Shown here piece after piece: positions 1 to 8,172 of a DNA stretch of 51,376 bases. The stretch spans positions 1 through 51,376 of IMG/VR virus record IMGVR_UViG_3300020401_000022; one strand, 5' to 3'. Source of the stretch: a virus. The stretch's first letter is position 1. Each line of letters starts with the position of its first letter. The position numbers were made by a program, and so were the translations under genes. Below the pieces are notes generated by a model that did not search any database, was not told the origin of the DNA, and worked only from the letters and a program-made list of their open reading frames with translations.

Positions 1-835
1 CTTGTATATCAGTGTGTGGTGGTAATTCTTTATCTTCTTTTACTGGTACCTCTTTACCACTACGGTCAATAAAGACATCGTAAGCAGTAAAATCACCTTT
101 GTCTAATTTTTTATTTTCTCTTGGATACATTTTATTCAACATACTCTTAAATCCACTTGGATGCTGTTTTTGCGCTTTCATAATCTGGTTGGGGTCAAAC
201 AAAGTCAGTAGGTCATCTACTGCGAATTTCTCACCTTTAGTTTTAATCTTTAATTTCCTATAGACTTTTGCTCTAAATATAACAAATTTTTTGTGTCCAG
301 CTGTACCTCTATCCGATACATCCGGCACCTTCAACTTTTCTGGTAATGCTCGACCAGTGACATCACTGTCTTCATATCCAAATTTTTGCATTCTTTGTCT
401 AGACATATCGGCAGCTTTTTCTAACTCATCATCTGAAATATCAGGACTAGGCGCTTCACCATCATCTTCTGGATTACCAGTTGCCTGGTCAGTAGATTCT
501 ACAGCTTTACCAAATTGTTCTTTCTTCGTAATAAGATAATCAGTAAGTTCACTAAATAGATTATCATCTTCTTTGATAGTACAAGGGAAAGTCTTCTCTT
601 TAAATACAAAAGATTTTTTACCATCGGCATATGCTTGTCTTGCTGCTAGTATAAATGCTCTCTTTTCACTTAGTGTTATATCAGTATCTCTTAATAACAC
701 ATTTTCAGCATTCAATTTAGCTGCTATAGCCATTTGGCGTCTTTTTTCTTTTGATTTGCCTTTGAATTGTGGAGCATCAGATTTGTAGAAGTCCTTAATC
801 CAATCTCCCATATCATCTGATTTGTCTAAGGGCAT
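1..835 (-). CDS. Hypothetical phage protein, C-terminus cut by window edge
   Basis: The frame is open without a stop from an ATG at 835 down to base 1, giving 278 residues with the C-terminus outside the window. The N-terminus has a lysine/arginine-rich stretch around residues 15-40 (DAPQFKGKSKEKRRQM), a style common in hypothetical proteins of marine T4-like phages. The middle (about residues 112-140) is acidic and probably disordered. No catalytic motif was recognised. It starts one base after the TAG stop of the upstream gene, so the two are probably co-transcribed. Function unknown. Confidence 0.75.
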   Translation of the reverse strand, partial: MPLDKSDDMGDWIKDFYKSDAPQFKGKSKEKRRQMAIAAKLNAENVLLRDTDITLSEKRAFILAARQAYADGKKSFVFKEKTFPCTIKEDDNLFSELTDYLITKKEQFGKAVESTDQATGNPEDDGEAPSPDISDDELEKAADMSRQRMQKFGYEDSDVTGRALPEKLKVPDVSDRGTAGHKKFVIFRAKVYRKLKIKTKGEKFAVDDLLTLFDPNQIMKAQKQHPSGFKSMLNKMYPRENKKLDKGDFTAYDVFIDRSGKEVPVKEDKELPPHTDIQ

Positions 836-836
836 A

Positions 837-2150
837 CTAACCTCTAAATTTTTTAAGTGCGTCTAATAAGTCTTTTACTTTTAAATCTGGGTTTTCTAAA
901 GCACCACTAACTACAGTTTTATCATTTGCAACTAAGTCTGTGCCATCAAAGTAAATACCATCTTTGTTTTTGATTTTATTATTTCTTACTTTTTTCCTTA
1001 GGTATTTACTAAGTTCCATTTGTCTTCTACCTGTATAATCATCAACAAAACTGTTATCACGTACTACTTCGTTTACTAATGAAGTGCCTTCCATTTCTTG
1101 CATCTCTTCATCCATACCAAGTTTTTTAAGTTCTTTTTTGATAAGTCTATCAATCTTCTTCATTTCTGGTTTCATGAATGCAGCTTTACCAAACTTACCA
1201 ATCATATCAGCTTTTTGTTTCATAAGGTCTGAATATTTTAAGAATCTAGAGCTTTCATTAATATCTTCGCCTTGTGCTTTTTTAAGTGCGTCTTGAGTAG
1301 GTGCACCCTTCTCACCTTTTTTTCTCATTCTTTCACCACGTTTTCTTTTTGCGTGAATATTAGCCCATAGACCTTTTTCTTCTAGTTCTTTTTGGATATC
1401 TTCAGGAAATGCTACATCTTCAGCATAGAATTTTAGTGCAGCCATTACACTAGGATTTTTTGATAATCCTCTTTCTAATTTTTCAATTTGCTTTACAGCA
1501 TTAGTATAATCACCATCAGCTTCTACAGCAATTTCCATAGCCATGAGTAGATTTTGTTTATGTTTTTCTACATCTCTCTCATTTCTAAATTTAATTTTTG
1601 CTTCAGCAAAAATATTTTGCTGTCCAGTAAATATAGACATAGTGCTCTCCTCTTTATCACCATACATCTGATGGTACTTTTTAGTGTGTTTTGAAACTTT
1701 TGTTTTCTTTAGATTACCATCAGCATCTTTATCACCTGGTGCTGGTTTGTAAGCATCTGGGTCGTCATCATCCATTTTAGCTTGCTTTTTAAACTGGTCT
1801 TCTCTATCGTCTTTTTTAGATTGTTTGACACCTTTCATATAGTTGCCATCATCTTTCATATTCTTATCTTCTTCTACAGCTTCTTTCTTAACTTTTGCAG
1901 CTAAGTCTTTGTCAGCTTTTCCCCATGTACCAGAACCTTTACTAATAAAGCTATTTACTCTCGCAAATGCCCATTGTTGCTGACTAGCACCTGGACGGTG
2001 ACCTGTTTTCCAAGCAGCCATACCACGGTCATACACTTGTTTTAGTATACTATACGATATACCACTTGCTTTAGATTTCTTTTCAAGGCCTGCTATCTTC
2101 TTTTCAATTATAGCAGCCTTTTCAAATACGTTGTCTTGAAAGATACTCAT
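837..2150 (-). CDS. Hypothetical protein, two-part, N-terminal DUF5824-like region
   Basis: A 437-residue basic, lysine-rich protein. Residues about 28-90 (SGISYSILKQVYDRGMAAWK, then RPGASQQQWAFARVNSF) look like the small domain called DUF5824 in marine T4-like phages; I recognise it from memory only. Residues 110-165 are charged linker. A second part begins at Met171 (MSIFTGQQNIFAEAKIKF), which echoes the protein's own N-terminus (MSIFQDNVF). That internal ATG at 1640 is preceded by a strong Shine-Dalgarno AGGAGA, so a shorter 267-residue product (837-1640) may also be made. This could be a fusion of two formerly separate genes. Function unknown; a virion-internal or DNA-associated role is conceivable from its charge but not shown. 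Confidence 0.75.
   Translation of the reverse strand: MSIFQDNVFEKAAIIEKKIAGLEKKSKASGISYSILKQVYDRGMAAWKTGHRPGASQQQWAFARVNSFISKGSGTWGKADKDLAAKVKKEAVEEDKNMKDDGNYMKGVKQSKKDDREDQFKKQAKMDDDDPDAYKPAPGDKDADGNLKKTKVSKHTKKYHQMYGDKEESTMSIFTGQQNIFAEAKIKFRNERDVEKHKQNLLMAMEIAVEADGDYTNAVKQIEKLERGLSKNPSVMAALKFYAEDVAFPEDIQKELEEKGLWANIHAKRKRGERMRKKGEKGAPTQDALKKAQGEDINESSRFLKYSDLMKQKADMIGKFGKAAFMKPEMKKIDRLIKKELKKLGMDEEMQEMEGTSLVNEVVRDNSFVDDYTGRRQMELSKYLRKKVRNNKIKNKDGIYFDGTDLVANDKTVVSGALENPDLKVKDLLDALKKFRG
1646..1651 (-). promoter_or_regulatory. Internal Shine-Dalgarno site before an in-frame ATG
   Basis: On the minus strand AGGAGA lies six bases upstream of an in-frame ATG (1640) inside the 437-residue ORF. 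It is stronger than the initiation site at the ORF's own 5' end (2150), where no AGGAG is visible. This supports independent translation of the C-terminal 267 residues. Confidence 0.5.
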
Positions 2151-2157
2151 TGTACAT

Positions 2158-2165
2158 TATTTATT
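2158..2165 (-). promoter_or_regulatory. Late-promoter-like box AATAAATA
   Basis: Minus-strand AATAAATA ends seven bases before the ATG at 2150 and overlaps the gp46 stop region. It matches the T4 late -10 element at seven of eight positions. Its distance to the ATG (8) differs from the recurring 5 seen elsewhere. Confidence 0.35.
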
Positions 2166-3867
2166 TCTTTGAGTCTTTAATCTTAGAAAAATTGCCATCT
2201 TTATAGAACTCTATAAATCTTTTGAACCTATCTGCATTGTGTGCCTTGTGAGATATTACAAATATGTTAGTATTCTCCATATTAGATATGATATCCCACA
2301 ACATTTCTGTTGCATCAGCATCTAGAGAACTATCACCTACTTCATCCATCATAAGTAAATTAGTATTAACAGAGTTTTTAATCTTAGCGATTTCTCTCCA
2401 AGTAAACATCAGTGCTAAATCAATTCTCATCTTTTCACCTTCTGAGAATGAAGCATAAGTAAAGTTATCTCTATATCTAGATTTGATTACCTCATTGAAT
2501 TGTTCGTCTAAAGTAAATGAGAATGCAGCAGACATCTTTTCTAGATGTACATTTATAAGCTTATTCATAACTGGTACATATTGCTTTATAATCTTTGCTT
2601 TAATACCTGTATCTCTTAATAGTAATTTACACACATCATAGAAATGATTTTTCTCACTCATATCCATAAGGTCTTTTGTAAACACTTTCTCTTCATCAAA
2701 TAGTGAGGCTAGTAATTCTTTAGCATCGGGTAATGAATTATCGTCATTTTCAATTTTCAGATTTTCATTAAGTGTACTAAGATAAGTGCTAAGTGTACTA
2801 ACCTCACTTCTTACTGATGATTGCTGATTAATCAGCTCGGTAAGCTCTTCTTGTTTTAGCCTTGCGGCTTCCAATTCTTCGGATAACTTGGCGAGTGCTT
2901 TTTCATAAGCAGGGATGAGAGCCTCATTTTTCGCTTTTTCTTCTTCAAGGCTGCTAATCTTTTCGTTCTTGAACGACTCTGAAATTTCTTGTCCGCAAAC
3001 TTCGCACTCAGTTTCTGTTGTATAGTAAGTGATGCGCTTCTGTTTTTCATCTATCCTCCTTTTTAACTCATTTCCATGAGTCACACATTTTTGTTTATCG
3101 TCTACTGCTTTGTTTACATCAGGTGCAGCAATACCATCTATTTTCTTTTGTAATTCGTCATTCTCATCTTCTAATATCTTCTTTTCACCTTGAACTCTTT
3201 GTATCTCTTTTTTAATCTTATCAGCTGACTGTTCTGTTTTCTTTTGTAGTGTTTCAATAAGACTCTTTTGGCCGTTTATCTTTGTTGTATGTACTTCTTT
3301 TTGATACTCTTTATCTTTAATATCTAAACCTAAATCAGTAATTTTAGTTTTTAGAATATCATTCATCTTAGAAAAGATTGTAATATCTAAAATCTCTTCT
3401 ATAATTTGTCTTCTTTCACCACTGTTCAAATCCATAAACGACTGATATCTAGCTGAACCTAATATAACAATTTGTGTAAATGATTTAAAGTTAAGACCAA
3501 TTAACTCTTCTAGTTTCTTTTGATAATCTTTTTGATGTGCATCTTGGGTTATAAGAACTTCATTCTTATAAATTTCGAATATACCTGGTTTCATACCTCT
3601 TACCACACGATAAGAGGTATTATTAACGTCAAATTTAACTTGAACTACACAGTCCTTATCGTTGACTGTGTTAATCAACTGTGTTTTTGAAACATTACGA
3701 TAAGGCTTATTAAAGATACCATAACACAAAGCATCTAATACTGTAGATTTACCACTACCATTTTGACCGGTAATTAATACAGTAGGTCTATCATTTAAGA
3801 ATATAGTATTGCCGTTATTACCAGTACTTAAAAAATTCTTATATTGTATTTCTTTAAATGTTATCAT
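2161..3867 (-). CDS. 46: gp46 recombination endonuclease subunit (SbcC/Rad50-like ATPase)
   Basis: This is the ATPase half of the T4 gp46/gp47 complex, which resects DNA ends for recombination-dependent replication and helps degrade host DNA. The 568-residue length matches T4 gp46 (560). Walker A is at residues 34-41 (GQNGSGKS). Long charged heptad-like coiled-coil arms flank a zinc hook CEVC at 288-291. Near the C-terminus are a signature-like FSEGEKMRIDLAL segment and Walker B LLMMDEVGDSSLDADA. The gene overlaps gp47 by 14 bases, as expected for two subunits translated together. The coiled-coil part (about 2,860-3,060) looks richer in G/C-ending codons than its surroundings. Confidence 0.95.
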   Translation of the reverse strand: MITFKEIQYKNFLSTGNNGNTIFLNDRPTVLITGQNGSGKSTVLDALCYGIFNKPYRNVSKTQLINTVNDKDCVVQVKFDVNNTSYRVVRGMKPGIFEIYKNEVLITQDAHQKDYQKKLEELIGLNFKSFTQIVILGSARYQSFMDLNSGERRQIIEEILDITIFSKMNDILKTKITDLGLDIKDKEYQKEVHTTKINGQKSLIETLQKKTEQSADKIKKEIQRVQGEKKILEDENDELQKKIDGIAAPDVNKAVDDKQKCVTHGNELKRRIDEKQKRITYYTTETECEVCGQEISESFKNEKISSLEEEKAKNEALIPAYEKALAKLSEELEAARLKQEELTELINQQSSVRSEVSTLSTYLSTLNENLKIENDDNSLPDAKELLASLFDEEKVFTKDLMDMSEKNHFYDVCKLLLRDTGIKAKIIKQYVPVMNKLINVHLEKMSAAFSFTLDEQFNEVIKSRYRDNFTYASFSEGEKMRIDLALMFTWREIAKIKNSVNTNLLMMDEVGDSSLDADATEMLWDIISNMENTNIFVISHKAHNADRFKRFIEFYKDGNFSKIKDSKK

Positions 3868-4906
3868 CAGCTTCTTTTGCTTCTTCGTAAATCTCTAACA
3901 TTATCTGTTTGATTTGTTTCTTATTAATATCTGTAGCTACATCATCAATATATTCACTAATTAAGTCTGTAGTTTCAGATAATTCAATAATATCTTCAAC
4001 ATTATCTGCATTAAACTGTTCAAAGCTTTCAATTATTTTAAGCTCAAATGGTTCTTTTAAATTAATTGCATCAATATATCTTTCAAAGTTTTCAAATGAT
4101 TCTTTTTCTTTTACATATAATTTGACATAAGTATTTTTTAAATCTTCACCTTCTAAATCTGCAGGCTCACTATTGTTTGCATATATTAATTTGATATGAT
4201 AACCAAGTGGATTTTTAATAAACTCTAATTCTTTAGTTGCTGTATCTAATACCCAAAAACCATGACGTCCACCAGAATCAGACCACATAAGTTCATAAGG
4301 CGTACCTGTATAAGTGAAATTTTCTGTTATACTTTGTGTATGATAATGGCCAGATATTACTTTGTTCCAATCTTTAAAATCAAATAAATCAAAACCATCT
4401 CTACTGTAATGTCCAGGAAACATAAGTGCACCTTGTACATCATAGTGACCAATAAGAATATCTCCTCCACCTCTAATAGTTTCAAAGCTTTCTTCGTAAT
4501 TATCTTTACATACCCACGGCATAAGTGTAATCTTACAGTCTTCTATGTCAAAAGACTCAATAGTTTCATACACATTTACGTTTTGTTCTTTACCAATTAC
4601 TTGTTGAGGTGAGTTATTTTTAAGAGAATGTTTGAAAGGTATATCATGATTACCGACTATGACATCTAATCTCATGTCACGTTTTTGTATAGGTGTCACC
4701 ATCATTTCTTTTTGAAATGCTAGTGTTTGGATGTTTAACCACTTACGAGAGTCAAACCAATCACCCACTTGGATTACATGTTGTATTTTTTCTTTATCTA
4801 TATAAGGCCAAAAGACTTCTTCATAAAATCTTTTTTGCCAAGCTTCAATTACAACATTTCTATTTCTAGCACCAAAGTGAGTATCACCCAGTATCGCTAT
4901 TTTCAT
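3854..4906 (-). CDS. 47: gp47 recombination endonuclease subunit (SbcD/Mre11-like)
   Basis: This is the metallophosphoesterase nuclease subunit that pairs with gp46. The 350-residue protein carries the ordered calcineurin-type motifs: GDTHFG (residues 7-12), GDWFDSR (about 47-53), GNHD (about 85-88), GHYD and GHYHTQ (about 150-190), which bind two metal ions. T4 gp47 is 339 residues. It overlaps gp46 downstream by 14 bases and the nucleotidyltransferase frame upstream by 23 bases, so it sits in a tightly packed minus-strand operon. Confidence 0.95.
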   Translation of the reverse strand: MKIAILGDTHFGARNRNVVIEAWQKRFYEEVFWPYIDKEKIQHVIQVGDWFDSRKWLNIQTLAFQKEMMVTPIQKRDMRLDVIVGNHDIPFKHSLKNNSPQQVIGKEQNVNVYETIESFDIEDCKITLMPWVCKDNYEESFETIRGGGDILIGHYDVQGALMFPGHYSRDGFDLFDFKDWNKVISGHYHTQSITENFTYTGTPYELMWSDSGGRHGFWVLDTATKELEFIKNPLGYHIKLIYANNSEPADLEGEDLKNTYVKLYVKEKESFENFERYIDAINLKEPFELKIIESFEQFNADNVEDIIELSETTDLISEYIDDVATDINKKQIKQIMLEIYEEAKEADDNI

Positions 4907-5258
4907 CTAATAATTTTTCCCTTATCTTAGTCGCAGATATTTCTTCTATATCTTTATCAAAATGTTCCTGCTCAATTTTATAACCTACGTCCCGTCCGTA
5001 AGTGATATGAGTAATGTTAGGAACATTTATAATCTCATAATTATTATTATACTCGTAGCCTTCCTTTTTTAACTCTTCTACAATTTGCTCTTTTCTTTGT
5101 TCGAAAGTAAAAGGGTTTTTTTCAGTACCATCTTGTTCTCTTAACAAGATTACTACTTGACCAGTTTTGGAAATTGCTCTCTTAAAAAGAGCAGTATGTC
5201 CTTCATGCCAGGGTTGAAATCTTCCAAGCATTTGCGTAGTTTCTTTATGTCTATCCAT
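4884..5258 (-). CDS. Nucleotidyltransferase (HxGH) domain, likely C-terminal half of a split fusion
   Basis: A 124-residue cytidylyl/adenylyltransferase-fold domain. GRFQPWHEGH at residues 12-21 is the HxGH nucleotide-binding motif, and EISATKIR near residue 107 is the second (ISxTxxR) signature. NMN adenylyltransferase-like activity is the nearest guess; the true substrate is unknown. The frame overlaps the preceding kinase frame by 106 bases, far more than other overlaps here. The first strong homology (QMLGRFQPW) starts just after the shift. From memory, related marine phages have these two domains in one polypeptide. So this is probably the C-terminal half of a fusion broken by a -1 shift (natural, programmed or sequencing error). 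The ATG at 5258 has no clear Shine-Dalgarno. Confidence 0.75.
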   Translation of the reverse strand: MDRHKETTQMLGRFQPWHEGHTALFKRAISKTGQVVILLREQDGTEKNPFTFEQRKEQIVEELKKEGYEYNNNYEIINVPNITHITYGRDVGYKIEQEHFDKDIEEISATKIREKLLDENSDTG

Positions 5259-5593
5259 TCGTTTACTGTGTAGTCTACATCTAAATAATGAGGCATTTCA
5301 AATACTTTATTTGTGTCATCATATTCAGATTCTTTTATTGTGTTCATCCATATTGATATTGTAGGTTTAACAATATCTCTATAGTCCTGTCTTGGTGCTA
5401 TAAAATCTAATATACCAGTTTTACTTGCCATTCGATAAGCTTGTCTTAGCCTACCATCATCAGAAAAATCCCAATCATCATGTAATAGTCTATAGTAATC
5501 AGCATTATGATGTGGTATAGTAAAATGGTATGCCAGTTCTCTGGCTAGTGTTGTCTTGCCAGACCCAGGTAATCCAAAGATTAGTATCTTCAT
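5153..5593 (-). CDS. P-loop kinase, adenylylsulfate-kinase-like
   Basis: A 146-residue small-molecule kinase. The N-terminal FGLPGSGKTTLA (residues 6-17) is a Walker A loop, and residues about 83-121 (DFIAPRQDYRDI, then IWMNTIKESEYDDTNKVF) resemble the APS-kinase/nucleoside-kinase lid region. Homology seems to end near DVDYTVNEW. The last about 35 residues overlap the nucleotidyltransferase frame and may be out-of-frame read-through rather than native sequence. The start ATG overlaps the stop of a 43-residue membrane peptide (ATGA). Known adenylylsulfate kinases phosphorylate APS to PAPS; a sulfotransferase-like gene lies at 29.5 kb, but linking the two is only a conjecture. Confidence 0.75.
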   Translation of the reverse strand: MKILIFGLPGSGKTTLARELAYHFTIPHHNADYYRLLHDDWDFSDDGRLRQAYRMASKTGILDFIAPRQDYRDIVKPTISIWMNTIKESEYDDTNKVFEMPHYLDVDYTVNEWIDIKKLRKCLEDFNPGMKDILLFLREQFPKLVK

Positions 5594-5721
5594 TGTTGAT
5601 AAATTCTAAGTAGTACATCCATCGGTTCATGTTGACCACCATAAGGACTAAGCCATATAATAAGTCCAACACATAACATTGTTAATGCTATACCTAGGAT
5701 AACTGGTTTCAGTTCATTCAT
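5590..5721 (-). CDS. Small single-pass membrane protein, 43 residues
   Basis: A short frame running from ATG at 5721 to TGA at 5590. It begins MNELKPVILGIALTMLCVG, with one hydrophobic helix at about residues 6-24, then a polar tail ending RIYQQ. It is stitched into the operon at both ends: its ATG overlaps the gp55 stop (ATGA) and its TGA overlaps the kinase ATG (ATGA). That double coupling and the clean membrane helix are the evidence for a real gene. Function unknown; small membrane peptides of this kind in phages are often anti-host or superinfection factors, which is speculation here. Confidence 0.65.
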   Translation of the reverse strand: MNELKPVILGIALTMLCVGLIIWLSPYGGQHEPMDVLLRIYQQ

Positions 5722-6416
5722 TTAGTTTTCTTTCTAGTTTTTCGTTTCTTTTTAACTTTAAAATCTGGGTTCTCTTTAAAGAATTCTTCTTTTTTGTCTT
5801 CCCTTACTTTGTAATGTTTACCTTCAACTTCAAACTCAGTAATGCCTGCTTTAATTGCTTCAATCTCATGTTTAACTCTTAAAGTGTGTGACCGTAGAGT
5901 AAACCCTGTTCTACCTTTTTCAGCTTTAGTCTTGGGTTTGGCATCTTCAATATCACCTAACTTTTGGTCAGCATAAGCTCTTGCTTTTTGACTGGCTTCA
6001 TCACTAAATTCACCATGTAAAAATAGACTCTGTTCAGCTTGTTGTATAAGCTTTAAGTCTATCATATACTTTCTTTTTTCTTTCTTAATTCTTTGCACCA
6101 TGTGAGAAAATAATATCTGAGTCACAAAAGCAAATCCATTATCAAATCTATCTCCATCAAATCTATAAGCATATTTTACTGCTGCTAAAATTGCATCTTG
6201 TATCATCTCATCTCTATAAGAATAGTTAACAAAGTTAGGTCTCAAAGCTAATCTATTTGCCATTCTTATAATACAATCACCTAGATATCTACTCATCTCA
6301 GGTCTTGGTTTACCTTTTTCCATTTGCTTTCTACACTTACGTGAGTACTCATCTAAAGCTTTTGTAAACTCTTTATTATTTACGTAATGGGCTGAATCTT
6401 TTGTTTGTCTCGCCAT
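5718..6416 (-). CDS. 55: gp55 late-transcription sigma factor
   Basis: A 232-residue sigma-70 family factor for late promoters. Residues about 62-125 contain the region-2-like segment (RDEMIQDAILAAVKYAYRFD, then FAFVTQILFSHMVQRIKKEK), which binds RNA polymerase and the -10 element. The C-terminal tail is strongly basic (KKKRKTRKKTK). T4 gp55 is 185 residues; marine homologues are similar or slightly longer. It starts immediately after the uvsW stop (TAA then ATG). Its presence is consistent with the NATAAATA boxes found across this window. Co-activator gp33 and clamp gp45 are not in the window. Confidence 0.9.
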   Translation of the reverse strand: MARQTKDSAHYVNNKEFTKALDEYSRKCRKQMEKGKPRPEMSRYLGDCIIRMANRLALRPNFVNYSYRDEMIQDAILAAVKYAYRFDGDRFDNGFAFVTQILFSHMVQRIKKEKRKYMIDLKLIQQAEQSLFLHGEFSDEASQKARAYADQKLGDIEDAKPKTKAEKGRTGFTLRSHTLRVKHEIEAIKAGITEFEVEGKHYKVREDKKEEFFKENPDFKVKKKRKTRKKTK

Positions 6417-7886
6417 TTATATGTCCACACTGTTAATTTTATAATCAAATTTTTCTTCCGTATAATAACGGAATCTTTCTCCTGCATGTCTTAAAGTAAA
6501 GTTATCTCTTGACTTCCATTTAATGTCATCAATAATATCATACACTGTTGCAGGTTTACCGTCTTCTGTCTTTCTTAAAATTCTTCCAATAGATTGTAGC
6601 ACTTTTATTTTAGATTTTGATGGGTGTGCAAATATTAGATTATGCAGATTTCTAATATTAACACCAGTTGAAAATACACCAAGAGATGCTACAATAGTCA
6701 CATCATTCTTTTCAGCAAATTGTCTTGTCATTTCTCTTGAATCTTTATCTGTTTCACCAGCAATATAGTGTACTTCTCTTTCAGTAATCTCATCAATTTG
6801 TCTATGCAACTCTTTACCGTGGTCTAATCTACTAAAGACTACCAAAGTATTACCAGGTAAATCTGCTGCAAGTTTAGATATAAATTTTTGTCTCTTCTCA
6901 TGGTTTATAATATGTGCTATCTCATCTTGATAGTTCATATCTTTTACAAGTTTTTTATCATTGTCACTATAATTTAATCTCAATAACTGTATTTTTACAT
7001 CTGATATTTGTTCTTTATCAATAAGTTCTTTTGTTGAAATCATTTTTTCAACATTACCAAATAGACCTTTTAATACTAATTCATGTGTCTTTGCTTCTTG
7101 TATTGTACCAGTCATACCCACTCTATCAGGACATATGACTAGTTTCTTCATAATATTTTGTATTGATTTACTTTGTGCATGGTGTACTTCATCAACAATT
7201 ACACTTCCAAACTGTGCAAAATATCCTGCACTCATTTTATACAATGATTGCCAAGTTGATACAACAACTCTAGCATCTGTTTGTTTTTCTTTTCCACCCA
7301 TTATACCATGCATATCAGAAAACTTATCATTACTATAATCAACAAAATCAGACATTAATTGTGTGACTAAGTTTATTGTAGGTACAATTATAAGTATTTT
7401 TCTATCATGTATTTCTCTCCACCATCTCATTAGAGCATAGATAATTAAAGATTTACCAGATGCGGTCGGTGATAAACATAACATTCTCTGTTTACGCACG
7501 CCTTTTTTGAATGCGTCTATCTGATAGTCCCGCATCTGGATTTTTTTACCGCCTGAGTGTAAGTCAAGCGCATCTAAGAAGCCGTCAAGTATTTTGTCGT
7601 CAATATTGTTCTCAATACCAGGCATATCTTTTTTGGTACCTTCGAACTCAACATCAATATCAAGGTCCTTAGAAAACTTTGCTATGTCTTGTACAAGACC
7701 AGCATAAATTGTAGAGTCTTTTAAATTCGCTAGGCGTATCTTACCGTCCCAATATTTGTTTCTGTACGCGGGAGTAAAATTAGCACCTGGAACTTTGAAT
7801 GTAAAATAGTCAGATAAAGTCTGTAAATCAGCTTTATCTCCTTCAAAGTTTAGATAAACATCATTGAGTTTGCGAAATAAAATCAC
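6417..7886 (-). CDS. uvsW: UvsW RNA-DNA and DNA helicase
   Basis: This is a superfamily 2 helicase that unwinds branched recombination intermediates and R-loops and turns off origin-dependent replication late in T4 infection. The 489-residue protein shows Walker A SPTASGKS (139-146), DEVHH motif II (232-236), GMTGT motif III, and C-terminal motifs FSTGVNIRNLHNLIF and QSIGRILRK (motif VI). The N-terminal about 100 residues match the small UvsW N-domain (KVPGANFTPAYRNKYWDGKI). T4 UvsW is about 500 residues. It overlaps the upstream 103-residue gene by 26 bases. A stretch at about 7,490-7,790 uses more G/C-ending codons than its flanks. Confidence 0.95.
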   Translation of the reverse strand: MILFRKLNDVYLNFEGDKADLQTLSDYFTFKVPGANFTPAYRNKYWDGKIRLANLKDSTIYAGLVQDIAKFSKDLDIDVEFEGTKKDMPGIENNIDDKILDGFLDALDLHSGGKKIQMRDYQIDAFKKGVRKQRMLCLSPTASGKSLIIYALMRWWREIHDRKILIIVPTINLVTQLMSDFVDYSNDKFSDMHGIMGGKEKQTDARVVVSTWQSLYKMSAGYFAQFGSVIVDEVHHAQSKSIQNIMKKLVICPDRVGMTGTIQEAKTHELVLKGLFGNVEKMISTKELIDKEQISDVKIQLLRLNYSDNDKKLVKDMNYQDEIAHIINHEKRQKFISKLAADLPGNTLVVFSRLDHGKELHRQIDEITEREVHYIAGETDKDSREMTRQFAEKNDVTIVASLGVFSTGVNIRNLHNLIFAHPSKSKIKVLQSIGRILRKTEDGKPATVYDIIDDIKWKSRDNFTLRHAGERFRYYTEEKFDYKINSVDI

Positions 7887-8172
7887 GGTAAGTTTGTTCT
7901 ACTTGCTCATTTGGATAGCATTTGAAAGCAATATCTAAAAATAAAAAATCTTCTCTATTAGCAATCTCCATAAATGTACCTATCTTAAATTTGTTAGTAC
8001 CACTGTCATCTGTTTCTTGAAATACTACTGTAGGATTCTTTATCCTTACAGCAAAATCTCCTTCAGAAACTACCTCTCCAACAATTAATGGACCACCATC
8101 TTTTAATTTAAACATTTTAATCTTACCAGGTTCTGCACAAGGACCTGGAGAAAAAGTATCATCTTCGCTCAT
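7861..8172 (-). CDS. Hypothetical small beta-rich protein (possible Sm-like fold)
   Basis: A 103-residue protein lying between uvsY and uvsW, overlapping uvsY by 4 bases (ATGA) and uvsW by 26. The middle reads like a small beta-barrel: MFKLKDGGPLIVGEVV, then FAVRIKNPTVVF, then KIGTFMEIA and FLFLDIAFKCYP. Similar short proteins in marine T4-like phages have an LSm-like pattern; this is my reading of the strand spacing, not a tested match. Its place in the recombination operon suggests a nucleic-acid-related role. Function unknown. Confidence 0.75.
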   Translation of the reverse strand: MSEDDTFSPGPCAEPGKIKMFKLKDGGPLIVGEVVSEGDFAVRIKNPTVVFQETDDSGTNKFKIGTFMEIANREDFLFLDIAFKCYPNEQVEQTYRDFISQTQ

